Of a stretch of 64,000 nt of DNA, positions 1 through 11,113 are shown in pieces. The stretch lies in contig CM054145.1 of assembly GCA_028751875.1 (NCBI GenBank), positions 51,281,856 to 51,345,855 of the forward strand. The letters are read 5' to 3'. The first letter of the stretch is position 1. Each line of letters starts with the position of its first letter. The position numbers and the translations under genes are program-made. Under the pieces are notes generated by a model, which worked only from the letters and a program-made list of their open reading frames with translations, had not been told where the DNA came from and did not search any database. Source of the stretch: Rapana venosa. Its lineage: Eukaryota > Mollusca > Gastropoda > Neogastropoda > Muricidae.

Positions 1-281
1 GCCTAGTCCTCCTTCTACTTACCCAGCTTCATTATAGCAGAGAGTCAAGTCACTTCCTCACTGCCCACATTTACAGCCTGTTTGGCTAAACACTGCAGAG
101 TGTCAAAGCCCCACTCTCTTCAAAAGACTGTGAAGGGTCTCACCGCCAAAGCCTCTCTTATAACTTACCAGGGCCTGCCTTTGTATCTAATTCACATACC
201 TTGCCTGTCATAAATGTTGTTTGTCTGACTTCAAGTGCCGTGGTAAGGGGCGCACACACAACGAAGGTGCTAATACCCCCC

Positions 282-316
<35 letters not shown>

Positions 317-594
317 CCCCACCACCACACCACCCCTCACCACCACCACCTCCTCCTTCTTACAAGCGTTAATACACTATATGCAGCTTGAAACAACAGG
401 CAGTTTACTGTGGGTCGTGCATTGTTTCGGTTTGTAAGTGCTGTGTTTTGGAAGATTAATTTAATCGTGATAGCGTGTTAAGTTTACGTGGGCTTGGATT
501 TAAACCTAGTGCGGCGCACTTCTTCAGTGGAGAATAAGAGTGTGGTGAAATTCTTCTCCTTCGACTTGGGCAACCGCTGTTTATCTGTTATTAT
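1..594. other. Non-coding stretch with poly-C run, no gene seen
   Basis: No gene, RNA or recognisable repeat apart from an almost pure poly-C run at 276-320 followed by ACC-rich sequence. The only open frames here are translations of that run and are not credible proteins. Confidence 0.6.
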
Positions 595-751
595 GAGCGA
601 AAATGCGTGAGGCTGCCGTTAAACGCCTGGCAAGCAAGTCATCCGTCCCACTTCGGCTAGGGGAAGAGAATTAATTTCAAGTCTTTCTGGAAATAACAAC
701 AGAAAGGCAGGAGAATGGACCAAGAAGGCAGAACATAGACAAGAAGGAGAT
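595..751 (-). mobile_element. Retroposon family E fragment, tail missing
   Basis: The reverse complement matches the copies at 57421-57745 and 61329-61730: a CTGCCTTCTTGGTCCATTCT-like block, then AGAAAGACTT, then CGTTTAACGGCAGC and a GCATTTT..GCTC end. It stops before the block that carries the GAC/GAA tail in the other copies. Family E looks like the 3' end of a LINE or a SINE-like derivative; no protein motif is visible. Confidence 0.65.
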
Positions 752-870
752 GGCAATGGTGGACCTTAGAACTGTAGCCAAGAAACGAGAGAGAGAAAAA
801 AAAAAGAATAAACAAGCAATGCATTTGTTTGTTTTCGATCAGAAAGCCATCCTTGGGGGAGGAAGGGGAG

Positions 871-892
871 GGGGGGGGGGGGGGGGGGGGGG
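871..892. repeat. Poly-G run
   Basis: An uninterrupted run of about 22 G. Confidence 0.95.
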
Positions 893-1007
893 AACAAAGA
901 ATAGTTTGAAATTACACAAGACATAAGATCTTTATTTTTTTTGCTAATTTCGATGCACTTTAAACGTCGACATTCATTTTTGTGAGTGAAAGTTGAATTC
1001 ATTGCAG

Positions 1008-1008
<1 letters not shown>

Positions 1009-1097
<89 letters not shown>

Positions 1098-1138
1098 AGA
1101 GAGAGAGAGGAGAGGAGAGAGAGAGAAGAGGAGGGGGG

Positions 1139-1176
<38 letters not shown>

Positions 1177-1210
1177 AGACAGACAGACAGACAGACAGAG
1201 AGAGACAGAG
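1009..1210. repeat. (AC)n then (GA)n/(CAGA)n compound microsatellite
   Basis: About 84 bp of AC passes into GA and then CAGA repeats. It generates open frames in most reading frames, all of them low-complexity and not genes. Confidence 0.97.
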
Positions 1211-2025
1211 AGAGAGAGAAAACCAGCCAACCAACCAGACAGAAACACACAGGCACACAGACACACACATAGAGACCCCACCAACCAACCAACCATCCAA
1301 TGACCCAGCCAGCCAGCCAGCCAGAAAACCCTCTGAACCCCAAACCTCTCCACTAGCCTATGCCCACTAGGCCTAATCTCTCTCTTCTATTCTCCTTATC
1401 ATTGAAGAAGACAACAAACTTCCCTGCCAGCCAGTTGAGTTCTACAACTGCTATATACTATACTATACTATGCCGGTTAGGTCACAAAGCAGCCCCTAAA
1501 GTCTCGAGAAGAAAGACCTTGAAGAGGACAGGCCACTTTGTTTTGTGAGCCAATAGGTCAAGTTGTCGGGGCTTCTAAAGCACTGGAGGGTCTCGCCCTT
1601 TTGAAGTTCAAGATGCCAGCTGCCCACTCCGCCGAAGTGGATTCAGCCCTGCAGAGCAGAAGACAGTGGCAGCTAGCTAGCTAGCTATTCATAGATTTCC
1701 TTTCCTTAAAGTGACTGGCCCCAGACTTCTGAAGAGCTTTTGGCTGCTTCTTAAGGTCAAAGATTTGGCGCGTGTTGATCTTGATCTTGATCTTGATAGT
1801 CTAGGGGGGAGAGAGGATTGTGGGGTGGCTTGTTCCGCCTTTCTCACGCCTTTTTCAGTTCCTTTCTGTTCCTGTCCCTAGACTGTGTCGGCGGTTGATC
1901 AAGTGTGATGATTAAGTTGCCGTCTGCATTCCTTTTGCTTCAGTTTTGTTGAAAGTGACGTCACAGCGTCTTAAGTCTCTCTGGGGTCTTGAAAGTAGGT
2001 TGATGTAATAAGTAAGGAGATATAG
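1211..2025. other. Non-coding, no gene seen
   Basis: Mostly unique sequence with short simple repeats: CCAA/CCAG near 1280-1325, a four-fold GCTA at 1672-1687 and GATCTT repeats near 1775-1795. No long non-repetitive open frame, tRNA or known repeat was recognised. Confidence 0.5.
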
Positions 2026-2240
2026 ACATACAGAGAGAGAGAGAGAGAGAGAGGAAGAGAGAGAGGAGGGAGAGAGAGAGAGGAGAGAGAGAGAGAGGAG
2101 AGAGAGAGGTCATACCCAGACTTTTATTCCTAAAGACCAAAGCCCCTTAGTAAGGGGGATAAACATATTTAACAACTTACTAGCATTCCCCAGCTAGAGC
2201 ACTACAGACCATTTGTTGCTCAAGATTCTTCTAAAGGAGG

Positions 2241-2320
<80 letters not shown>

Positions 2321-2325
2321 GAGTA
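2026..2325. repeat. (GA)n tracts
   Basis: Two GA-rich tracts (about 2030-2108 and 2238-2323) separated by about 130 bp of unique sequence. Confidence 0.95.
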
Positions 2326-2419
2326 AATACCGGATCAATGAGCATACCATTGTGCAATGTACATTCCACCTTTGATATGCTAACTACTGTTACAATCTTT
2401 GAGTCGAGGTAAGAACGTT

Positions 2420-2536
2420 CTGGTGTGTGTGTATGTGTGTATGTGCGTGCGTGTGTGTGCGCGTGTAGGTGTGTAAGTGGATGTATGTGTGTCTGTGTGC
2501 GTTTGCGCGCGTGCGTGTGTGTGCGCGTTGCGTGTA

Positions 2537-2578
<42 letters not shown>

Positions 2579-2800
2579 CGCGCGTGTAAGTGTGTATGTC
2601 AGTATGTCTGTATGAAATGTTAAATGCATGTATGTATGAATGTATACAAATGAAATGTATGTATGCATGTATGTATGTATGTATGTATGTATGTATGTAT
2701 GTATGTATTATATGTATGCATGCATGTATGCATGCATACCTGTCTGTCTGTCTGTCTGTATGCATGTATATATGCATGCATGCATGTATGTATGGCATGG
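2420..2800. repeat. (TG)n/(CG)n then (TATG)n/(TGCA)n microsatellite
   Basis: TG repeats end in a short CG run (about 2571-2584), then TATG, TGCA and TGTC tetranucleotide repeats follow to about 2795. Confidence 0.95.
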
Positions 2801-2820
2801 CTATATATTTTTTTCCCACG

Positions 2821-2915
2821 CAGTCGGAATGCGGCTACCTTCCTGGCGGGCAAAAACGGTCGCGCAGGCAAAATTTCGCCATTTCTGACCCTGGGAGCTC
2901 TAGCCGACGAACGAA
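2821..2915 (+). repeat. Family D arm (GTCGGAATGCGGCTACC..GAGCTCTAG)
   Basis: About 95 bp matching the left arm of the foldback elements in the tRNA array: GTCGGAATGC, GGCTACC, a GGTCGC..GCAAAAT block and GGGAGCTCTAG. An inverted partner lies at 3745-3838, so 2821-3838 could be a longer foldback element. Confidence 0.65.
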
Positions 2916-3212
2916 AAAAAAAATCCTTCAACCTTCACATAAAATGATTCAGACAGACAAAGAAAACGGTGTCTGTAAGTAGCCAAAAAAAAAAAGTACT
3001 ACCTTCAAGTCTACAGTTCTCAGAGAAACACATTTACCAACTTCACAAGACTTCACAAGCCTTCAACACTCTCTTACAGCAATGCTTCCTTCCTCTATCT
3101 ATAGATCCTCCATGAAGGTTTTCAGGAATAATCGAAAGGGACAGCTAGGCTAGGCTACCATCCGTCCATCCATCCTGCAAGGGAAAGGTCGTGACTTGTC
3201 CATCCTTTTAAC

Positions 3213-3275
3213 GCCAGAACACCTACATCTACCGCCAGAACACCTACATCTACCGCCAGAACACCTACACCTACC
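3213..3275. repeat. 21-bp tandem repeat, three copies
   Basis: Three consecutive 21-bp units beginning GCCAGAACACC at 3213, 3234 and 3255; the third differs by one base. The 63 bp is in frame, so it produces a repeated heptapeptide in an open frame at 3196-3429, but nothing else supports a gene. Confidence 0.9.
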
Positions 3276-3744
3276 GTATCATCTATCTATCTCTCTCCAG
3301 ACAAGACAGGCCCTCTCTGCGCTTGTATTGCAGGTACTCGTGAACACACACATACGTCTTGGGAACACCAGAGAGACAGTCCAGACGGCTGTTGCCTTTG
3401 AAGTGAAGCATGGAGAACCTTTCTACTAAGTCTACTGTACTGCCTTCACTTCACAGGTTCTCGCTTTACTACTGGCTGCTGACTGTTTACTGTTAGTTAG
3501 ACCTGTAGTGGTCTTTGAAGAAGTGTAGGGAAAGCAGGTAGGCAAAAGCTATGGGACGCTTTTCCTGTTAAAAGTTTAGAATGAGATAGTTTCAAGTAGA
3601 GAAAAGAGTGATTTTTTTTTTAAAAAATGTTTTTATTTTTTTTAAAAAGAGTGATTTTTAAAAAAATGTGTAAAACTGATATAAGTTATATTTTGGGTTA
3701 TTATATTTTAAGTTCAATTGTTATTTTTAATTTGAGGGGGGGGG

Positions 3745-3838
3745 TCCGTGACTAGTGCTCCGAGGTTCACCAATGGGGAGATTTTGCGACTGCGACCAAT
3801 TTTACTCTACCATTAAGGCAGCGGCATTCTGACTTCAG
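3745..3838 (-). repeat. Family D arm, inverted
   Basis: Reads CTCCGAGGTTCACCAATGG, then a GCGACTGCGACC block, then GCATTCTGACTTCAGGGG. This is the mirror of the arm at 2821-2915. Confidence 0.65.
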
Positions 3839-4432
3839 GGGTGGTTGTTTACTGATTGTTGATATCATTCATTGGCAGGCAGTGCTTTTTATCATTAAAA
3901 AAACCCACCCAACAACAGACCATCAGTCCATCACCAGCTATTCAAAATCTCCTACTATCTTGGCTGAAGAATCAACTTCGAAGTCAGACCTCCACATCAC
4001 GTTAATGTGGGTGTTCTCTTGATGGGGCGAATGTGGGAACAGCTTCAAACTGTGGCGAACTTGGCATGGACGTGGAGGACCAGCGCCGTAACAAAACGAG
4101 CTGTCGGCATCCGCCGTCAAAACAATTCTCATGCTAGACAGGTCCTTGTTACAGTTAGTTTTATATTGATTAGCAGTTAATTCCGCTTTCTCTTCTTCTT
4201 CTCTTGTTCGCTTTTTGCACCGTCAGATGTGTCTGGGAAAAAAACCAACAGCATGTCCTTTCTAGCTCCTCTTGTGGGCCGGACAGCTTGGAATATACCA
4301 CGCTCGATTACAGCTAATATTTTACATCAGTGAAATAGTTTAACCTCGTCATCATCTCCTATCTGGAGCCTCCTCTCTGCACTAGTCCTGTGAGGGCAGG
4401 GAATTTGACTCTAAGACATAGAGCGATGTTTT
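3839..4432. other. Non-coding, no gene seen
   Basis: Unique sequence without a credible open frame or recognisable repeat. Confidence 0.45.
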
Positions 4433-4885
4433 AGCTTTTTATGATCAAACTATTTGCAAGAAGAAGGGTGGCAGCATGGTTAAGACGTTCGCCTGCCAAC
4501 AAGTAAGCCGTAAAGTTCTGGGTTCGATTCCCAACCTTGCCCTCCCATACGCAATAATCTCACCATTGAGGAATCTGTAGCTCTAGAATAGGAAAGCAAA
4601 AAAACAAAAACAAAAAAAACCCACCCCCAAAACCCCCCAACAAACCCGCAACTATTTGCAGACTTGGACTTTAAGCTATGGAGCTCTTTTGCGCACACCT
4701 TGTAGCTTTTAATGGTCAAACTATGCACAGCTTTTCACATCAAGCTACATAGCACTTTTGCGCAGAATCACAGCTTTTAATGATCAGAGTATTTGCAGCT
4801 TCTGGCTTTAAGCTATACAGCACTTTTGCGCACACTTTTAACTTTTAATGATCGAGCTATTTGCAGCTTTTGATTTTTAACCAAC
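4433..4885. repeat. ~68-70-bp tandem repeat, four units, interrupted by a SINE
   Basis: Units start with AGCTTTTAATGATC-like sequence at 4433, 4705, 4772 and 4840 and contain CTATTTGCAG and CACTTTTGCGCA blocks. Removing the 202-bp insertion plus duplication restores a spacing of about 70 bp between the first two units. Confidence 0.85.
4459..4649 (+). mobile_element. tRNA-headed SINE with 11-bp target-site duplication
   Basis: A 191-bp insertion flanked by the direct repeat AACTATTTGCA (4448-4458 and 4650-4660). The 5' part has an A-box-like GCATGGTTAAGACG and a B-box GGGTTCGATTCCC; the middle carries CTCACCATTG..GTAGCTCTAG, which resembles part of family D; the 3' end is an A/C-rich tail. 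Head, body, tail and target-site duplication together make a complete retroposed SINE. Confidence 0.85.
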
Positions 4886-5320
4886 ATACCATTTTATGCA
4901 TAAACTATTGATTTTATTAATGAGGAAACAGTCGTGGAGTAAAACAGGCGCAGGCAACCACTCACAACTTCTCATTCATTCTGAACGCCATTTATCTAAG
5001 ATTCAATTAAAAAAACACACCAAAACAACCAACTATTGATTTTAATGGTAAAAATAACTATGGATTTTGACATAGCCAGCAAACCATAGTCGAGGGTCCA
5101 GCTTCTGGCCTATCACATCTTTGAAGAGGACTGTGGTGGTGTGGTATAGGGCTAGTGGTGCTAGTGTAGGGGTCTTTTACTGTCCATGGGGCAGGCAGGC
5201 AGATAAGGCACCAAACCACCCTTCAGCACTTGTTGTGGCCATGCCAAAAACTGTGAAAATGGCACATCCAATGGCTAGTTAACAAGCAGGGACAGGGGGC
5301 TTAACCCTTGATGTTAAAGG
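4886..5320. other. Non-coding, no gene seen
   Basis: Unique AT-rich, then mixed sequence. No credible gene or known repeat. Confidence 0.45.
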
Positions 5321-5605
5321 TGTGTGTGTGTGGGGGGGGGGGGGAGGGGTTGGGGATGGGGGGATGGGGGTGTTGTTGTGTTGTGCTGTGTTGTGTTGTG
5401 TGTGTGTTTGTTGTGTGTGAGTGGGAGGTGGGAGGTGGGGGGGGGGGGGGATGGGGATGGATGTGGTGTAGTGTTGTGTTGTGATTTGTTGTGTGTGCTT
5501 GTATTGTGGTGTGGTGTGGTGTGTGGTGTGTGTGTGTTGTGTGTGTGTTGTGGTGGTGGTGGTGGTGGCGGTGGTGGTGTGTGGTGTGTGTGTGTGTGTT
5601 GTTTT
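5321..5605. repeat. TG/G-rich low-complexity tract
   Basis: TG, TTGTG and GGT repeats with poly-G runs near 5331-5344 and 5438-5450. Confidence 0.95.
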
Positions 5606-5830
5606 TTTTTAATCCATTGTTGAATTTTACAGCGCTTATTTTTTTAGCAACAAATAAAGCGCTTTTTTCTTTTGTCTTTTCTTTATTATCGAGTCAATGG
5701 ATTAGCAGTCTGTGCTAATTTTCTACATCCTTCCCCGTCGTAGCAGTTTGAATTTTGTCATCGTTCCAACGCAGCATGCTGCTTTCGGTAAAAGCGGATG
5801 GTTTTAAGATGTTTCGCATGTTGTATTTTG

Positions 5831-5902
5831 TGTGTTGTTTGTGTTTGTGTGTGTTGTGTGTGTGTGCTGTGTGTTGTGTGTGTGTTGTATCAGATGGGTG
5901 TT

Positions 5903-5953
<51 letters not shown>
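5831..5953. repeat. (TG)n microsatellite
   Basis: Imperfect TGTGTT repeats followed by pure TG to about 5953. Confidence 0.95.
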
Positions 5954-5954
<1 letters not shown>

Positions 5955-6116
5955 CTCTCATATTGCAGCTACACCCTTACCTCCTCTACATTACTACCCC
6001 ATCTGTTCGGTTGTCTTCTCTCTCAACACTCAGTACATTACATAATTATTATAATCATGGTTATGATGATGAGATTTTCCCGCCAAATACAGTAAAAATC
6101 AATCCAAAACAAATCC

Positions 6117-6215
6117 GTCCCTGAAATCAGAATGCGGCTACCTTCATCATAGTGGGCAACAACAGTCGCGTACGCACAATCTCGCCATTGCTAAACATTG
6201 CAGCTTTAGTCGAGG
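6117..6215 (+). repeat. Family D arm
   Basis: CCCTGAAATCAGAATGCGGC, then GCGTACGCACAATCTCGCCA and a degenerate GCAGCTTTAGTCGAGG end. It is a single arm; no inverted partner was seen nearby. Confidence 0.65.
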
Positions 6216-6218
6216 AGG

Positions 6219-6242
6219 AATACACACACACGCATACACACA

Positions 6243-6290
<48 letters not shown>

Positions 6291-6292
6291 CA
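6219..6292. repeat. (CA)n/(CGCA)n microsatellite
   Basis: CA and CGCA repeats between the family D arm and the SINE A fragment. Confidence 0.95.
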
Positions 6293-6515
6293 TCCTTCGA
6301 ATGAGACTATAAACCGAGGCCCCGTGTGCGAACGCACGCAGAACATCTTGCGCACACGTTAAATCCTGTTCCGCTTTTCGTAAGAGTAGGCCATTGTGTG
6401 CCGGTGGGAACGGATGACAAAATTTACAAAACCGCATACACAGGGGACTGGATGTAAAAAAGCACATAAGTGCTTATTCCATTATCCTCGATATAAAAGA
6501 ATAAACAATAAATAA
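6293..6515 (+). mobile_element. SINE family A, 5'-truncated
   Basis: Contains the core GAGACTATAAACCGAGG, the CACGTTAAATCCTGTTCCGC block, the CCGGTGGGAACGGATGACA block, and the 3' end GGACTGGATGTAAAAAAGCA..CCTCGATATAAAAGAAT. The tRNA-derived head is missing and replaced by the CGCA microsatellite. Confidence 0.85.
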
Positions 6516-6517
6516 AA

Positions 6518-6682
6518 TAAACACACACACGCACACACACACGCGCGCGCGCGCACACACACACACACACGCGACGCACGCACGCAGAGCACGCACGCAG
6601 GCACGCACGCACGCACGCACCACCACGCACGCACGCACGCACGCACACACACAACACCACCACACACACACACACACACGGC
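6518..6682. repeat. (CA)n/(CG)n/(CGCA)n microsatellite
   Basis: Interleaved CA, CG and CGCA repeats directly downstream of the SINE tail. Confidence 0.95.
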
Positions 6683-6839
6683 AACCAAAAGAAAAGAAAC
6701 CAAAAAGAAACCTAAACAAAGAAACCAACAACAACAAAACCCCAACCCAAATCCCCTCAAACCTTTCATGATCTGTAAAAAGAAATATAATAATAAAATA
6801 CAGATGAAAATAACAGGATACATTAACATGACCGTTTCT

Positions 6840-7414
6840 TACACACACACACATACACACATGTCACACATTCCTTCTTTTATGAAAAAAAAAAAGAAGT
6901 TAGCAAACAGAGGAAGAATGTAAGAACTATCCCCGTTTTCGAAAAAGAAAAAAATATTCTAGAGGCTTTAAACTTCAAGTAGTTGTTGCACCAATGATGT
7001 CATAATAACTATGTTTAGTACACTATCAATTACAAGCTTGGCATAGCCATCCATAGCTATGCTTACACCGTGTTTGAGCGAATGTCAAAGTTTACACTAA
7101 ATGCACAAATAAAAAGTAAAGAATGCACAGCATTTTGAATTGAATGTGAAGAACATGAAAACAAAAAAAGGAAAGAAGAAAGATCGAGCGAGGGGCTAAA
7201 AAGAGAAAGAAATGGAGAAAGACGGTAAAGAGAGGGGTGGGGGTGGGGGGGGTTACAAAGAAAGAAAGAAACAAGGAAGAAAAAAAAACGAAAGGAAGAA
7301 ACCTGTAAGAAAGAGAAAACTGCCCTGCCGACCCCCCCCCCCCCCCTCCCCCGCCCCCCAACCCCTCCCCCCCCCCCCCCACAAATCACAACATAACAAC
7401 AACAACAAAACAAC
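6840..7414. other. Non-coding, no gene seen
   Basis: AT-rich unique sequence, then GAAA-rich sequence and two poly-C runs (about 7331-7347 and 7367-7380). The open frames here are low-complexity. Confidence 0.5.
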
Positions 7415-7769
7415 AAAAAGCTCCAAACCAAAACAATACAACAAAGAATGAAAAAAGAAAGGAAGAAAGAATAAATAAATGAATGAAAGGAAAGGAAAGA
7501 AAGAGCAAACAACACCCACAATAACCATCCAGCTAAACAATTAACAACCAAACCCATTGAAACCACTAGCCTACTACCACAACCCCTTAAAATAGTTATA
7601 TCAGAGTAAAAGGAAAACAAATGCAGCAATAAAAAGAAAACCCACAGTGCAAAAAAAGAAAAAAAGAAAAGAAATAAAGGGAGGCAAATTTAACGAAAAA
7701 AAAAGAAAAGCAATTTATGAAGATATGAAGAACCTGAATCCCCAATTTCTCTTTAAAAAAAAAAAATCT

Positions 7770-7842
7770 TGGTTCGGCTGGGGGTCGAACCCAGGACCTC
7801 TCGCGTGTGAGGCGAGCGTGATGACCACTACACTACCGAACC
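7770..7842 (-). tRNA. tRNA-Val (anticodon CAC), array copy 1
   Basis: A 73-nt gene read on the minus strand that decodes GUG valine codons. The 7-bp acceptor stem GGTTCGG/CCGAACC pairs perfectly with discriminator A73. The anticodon arm is CTCGC-CTCACAC-GCGAG, giving anticodon CAC; the T arm is CTGGG-TTCGACC-CCCAG. The A-box region reads TAGTGTAGTGG and the B-box GGTTCGACCCC, and a run of at least 10 T just downstream would serve as a Pol III terminator. No CCA is encoded, as expected for a eukaryote. The D-loop reads GGTCATC. All signs point to an intact gene; expression cannot be judged from sequence. Confidence 0.95.
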
Positions 7843-8179
7843 AGTTGAAGACTTCAGCTTAGTTTACAGTCACAATAGTCATGTTAGCAGTAAGCTTCAG
7901 GGAATCAGTGGCCATAACTTTGCACAGTTACTGATCTAGCAGATTGCTCGTATGTGCTCTGTTCGCGTGCGTGTGTGCGTTGGTGCGTGCGCGCGCGCGC
8001 GGCGCGTGCGTTGGTGCGTGCGTGGCGCGCGCGCGGTGTGTGTGGGGGGGGGGGGGGGGGGGGCTCTCGCGCGTGCGTGCATGTGCATGCGTGCTGCGTA
8101 CGTGCATGTGTGTGAATACATGGTGTACGCGCGCGCGAGTGTGTGTCTCTATTTATTTGTTATCTATTTATTCATTCGT

Positions 8180-8362
8180 TTACTTCTAGGATAAAAGGAA
8201 TAAGCACTCATGTAGGGGAGGGAAGGGGGGAGGGTAGTTTTTTTTTTTTTTTCAACATCTAGTCTACGTGTGCTTGTGTTTTGTAAATTTTGCCATTCCT
8301 CAACGATGGCCTACTCTTCCGATAGGCCGTACGGGTTTTAACGTGAGTGCAAGATGTTGTGT
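8180..8362 (-). mobile_element. Decayed SINE A inside array unit 1
   Basis: TTCTAGGATAAAAGGAATAA, GCACTCATG, CAACATCTAGTC..GTGT, TTTTGTAAATTTTGCCAT, GGCCTACTCTTCCGA and GGTTTTAACGTGAGTGCAAG follow the order of SINE A read backwards. The tRNA head is absent. Confidence 0.65.
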
Positions 8363-8433
8363 GTGTGTGCGCGCGCGCGCGTGTATGCGTGCGTCTATGC
8401 ATGCGTGCGAGTGTCTATGCGTGCGTGCGTGTA

Positions 8434-8470
<37 letters not shown>

Positions 8471-8775
8471 CGCGGTGAGTGTGTGTGTTCACGCCACTCC
8501 TTTGTACATAAACGTATAACCTATTCCTTTCTTTTCTTTCTTTTGTTGTTGTTGTTGGTGATATGAAGAAATGAGTACTGAGAGCTATTTTCCCTGCTAA
8601 AACAATTTAAGGCAATGTTCTTTACACTCACTGATTTATGCAAATAAACTTAACTGACAATTTGGTTGATATTCAAAATTGTTTGTTTGTGTGTTTGTTT
8701 TTCTTTTAAAGAAATCAATGGTGAATTAATCAGGCGATCAGAAAAAAAAGTCGTCAGTAATTAAAACAAAAGTCA

Positions 8776-9272
8776 CCTCGAAGACGGAATGCCTCTACCT
8801 TAACGGTGGTTAAATATGGTCACATACGCAACATCTATCATTGTTTACCTTGGGAGCTCTAGCTAGGCAAGGAACAAAACTAAATAATTGAAGGATAGGT
8901 AGAAATACTTATAATAATGATAGAGAAGAGGAATGAGCAGAGAAAGTAGTTCTCACCTTTTATGCAGATGAGCACTTTAACGCTGAATTAAAAAATGGAA
9001 AATAAAATAATGGAATGCAAAATGAATAAAAGGCAAACAAGAATTAGGCACATCAATCAAACGAAGAAAGAAAGAAAAAAGGAAAGAAATCACTACTTAT
9101 GAAAAACAACAAACATAAAGAAAAGACTATGAAAAGGATTAAGAATAAAGAAATCCAAGTGGAAATCAGATTTTTAAGAGGTCCGAGGTTCATCACAGGT
9201 GAAATTTAGCGTTATGCGGCCGTTTGTCGTTGTGTTAGCCACCATCAGGGTAGCTGCATTCCGACTTCAGGG
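8776..9272. mobile_element. Foldback (family D) element, array unit 1
   Basis: Inverted arms of about 100 bp: the left begins CCTCGAAGACGGAATGC and ends GGGAGCTCTAG; the right begins GGTCCGAGGTTCATCACAGG and ends GCATTCCGACTTCAGGG. The AT-rich centre has no transposase. It resembles a non-autonomous foldback DNA transposon or MITE, but no clear target-site duplication was seen. Confidence 0.65.
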
Positions 9273-9813
9273 ATGGTGTGGAAACACAACACCTGTGTGA
9301 ATGCGCTTTTGTCAGATTTGTTTGTTGTCGTCCATTTCTACCTGCAGGAAAAGGCCTACTCTTGCAGAAGCCCTAAACCAAAACTATACAACAAAGAAAG
9401 AGAGAAGAAAGAGAGAAGAAAGAAAGAAAGAAGGAAAGAAAGAAGGAAAGAAAGAAAGAAAGAAGGAAAGAAAGAAGGAAAGGAAGGAGTAAACAACAGC
9501 AACAATAAATATCGAACCAGCCAAACAACTGACAACCAAACCCACCTAAACCACAACTACCACAACCCTAAAGTAGATATGATAGAACAAAAGTAACACA
9601 TCTGTAGCAATAAAAGGAAATAGAACACCCCCCAAAAAAAAACAACAACAAAAAACAACAAAAACAACAACAACAAACAAACCAACAAAAACAAACAAAC
9701 CAACAACAACAAAAAACCCGGAGGCAAATTTCATGACAGAAAATTCAATGTGCAATTTTCTGTAGATATGAAGAACTTGAATCTTCTAACAGCTAGAAAA
9801 GAAAAAAAAATCT

Positions 9814-9886
9814 TGGTTCGGCTGGGGGTCGAACCCAGGACCTCTCGCGTGTGAGGCGAGCGTGATAGCCACTACACTACCGAACC
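9814..9886 (-). tRNA. tRNA-Val (CAC), array copy 2
   Basis: Identical to copy 1 except that the D-loop reads GGCTATC. Cloverleaf, A and B boxes and downstream T run are intact. The 5' flank (GTTGATAACTTCTTCTTAAT on the plus strand) is shared with the other array copies. Confidence 0.95.
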
Positions 9887-10021
9887 AGTTGATAACTTCT
9901 TCTTAATTTACAGTCACAACCAGCATGTTAGAAGTAAGTTTTGTACCATGGATGTTTATCAAATACCCTCCAAGCTTTATAGAAACTTTGGACAATATAT
10001 CTCTGCAGACTTCTTTGTACG

Positions 10022-10022
<1 letters not shown>

Positions 10023-10112
<90 letters not shown>
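10023..10112. repeat. (TG)n(AG)n microsatellite in array unit 2
   Basis: TG repeats pass directly into AG repeats; the same junction recurs at matching positions in other units (for example near 15420 and 19160). Confidence 0.95.
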
Positions 10113-10115
<3 letters not shown>

Positions 10116-10234
10116 GTGTGTGTAAGTGTGTGTGCAAGTGCTGTGAGTGTGTGTGTATGTGTGTGTGTGTGAGGGAGAGAGATAGAGAATGTGTATGTGT
10201 GTGAAATTTTAAGTGCTATGCATCATTGCGTGCT

Positions 10235-10276
<42 letters not shown>

Positions 10277-10585
10277 GCGCGCGCCTCTTGTGGGTGCGTG
10301 CGTGCGTGCGTGCGTTCTTGTGTGTGTGTGTGTGTGTATGTGCAAGTGTGAAGGCGCGTGTGTACATGTGCGTTCAATTTCATTTAACATCTTTTTATCT
10401 GTTAATGCAGACCTCACATGTTCCTGCATGGGCTCTGGCATGTGTGTAATTATTTATGATCTATTTATGTATTCTTTTATTTCTAGACAATAAAATAAGC
10501 GCCCATGTGCAATGTTCTTTGACACCTAGCTTGGTTGTAGTATCAGGTGATAAGAAAATTTGTCAGTACTTCAAACAAAAGTCAT

Positions 10586-11113
10586 CCTGAAGTTGGAATG
10601 CAGCTACCGTAATGGTAGGTTAAAAAAGGTTACAAACGCAAAATCTCACCATTGGTTACCCATAGAGATCTCACCATTGGTTACCCATAGAGCTCTAGAC
10701 AAAGAATGAAAAAAGGAAATTGAAGGATAGATAGAAATATCTATCATAATGATAGAGAACAGGTCTAGGCAGAGAAAAGAAGTCCATCTTTTTATACAGA
10801 AGATTTAACGCTGAATTGAAAATAGAAAAAAAAGAATCAATTGTAAAAATGAATAAAACTCAACAACAAAGATTTAGGCACATATATCAAACAAAGAAAG
10901 ACAGAAGGAAAGAAATAATGACTTATGACAAACAACAAACATAAAGAAAAGTCTGTGAAAAGGATTAAGAATAAAGAAATCCACGTGGAAATCACTTTTT
11001 TTTTACCTTCCTGGGCAAGAGCTCCGAGGTTGATCACAGGTAAAATTTATCGTTAAGCGGCCGTTTTTCGTTTTGTTAGCCACCATCAGGGTAGCTGCAT
11101 TCCGACTTCAGGG
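10586..11113. mobile_element. Foldback (family D) element, array unit 2
   Basis: The left arm begins CCTGAAGTTGGAATGCAGC; the right arm ends GTAGCTGCATTCCGACTTCA followed by GGG. The left arm contains a 25-bp internal duplication (CTCACCATTGGTTACCCATA repeated near 10665 and 10690). The same duplication occurs in the unit at 15928, linking these two units. Confidence 0.7.

Noticed and set aside
3213..3275. CRISPR-like direct repeats (also considered for the 84-bp units at 55 kb)
   Set aside because: Units are contiguous without unique spacers of constant length, and the sequence is eukaryotic.
3196..3429. 77-codon frame with heptapeptide repeats
   Set aside because: The repeat comes from three copies of a 21-bp unit, which is automatically in frame; there is no other support.
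4459..4540. Functional tRNA gene at the SINE head
   Set aside because: A and B box strings are present, but the acceptor stem does not pair and target-site duplications plus an A-rich tail mark it as a SINE.
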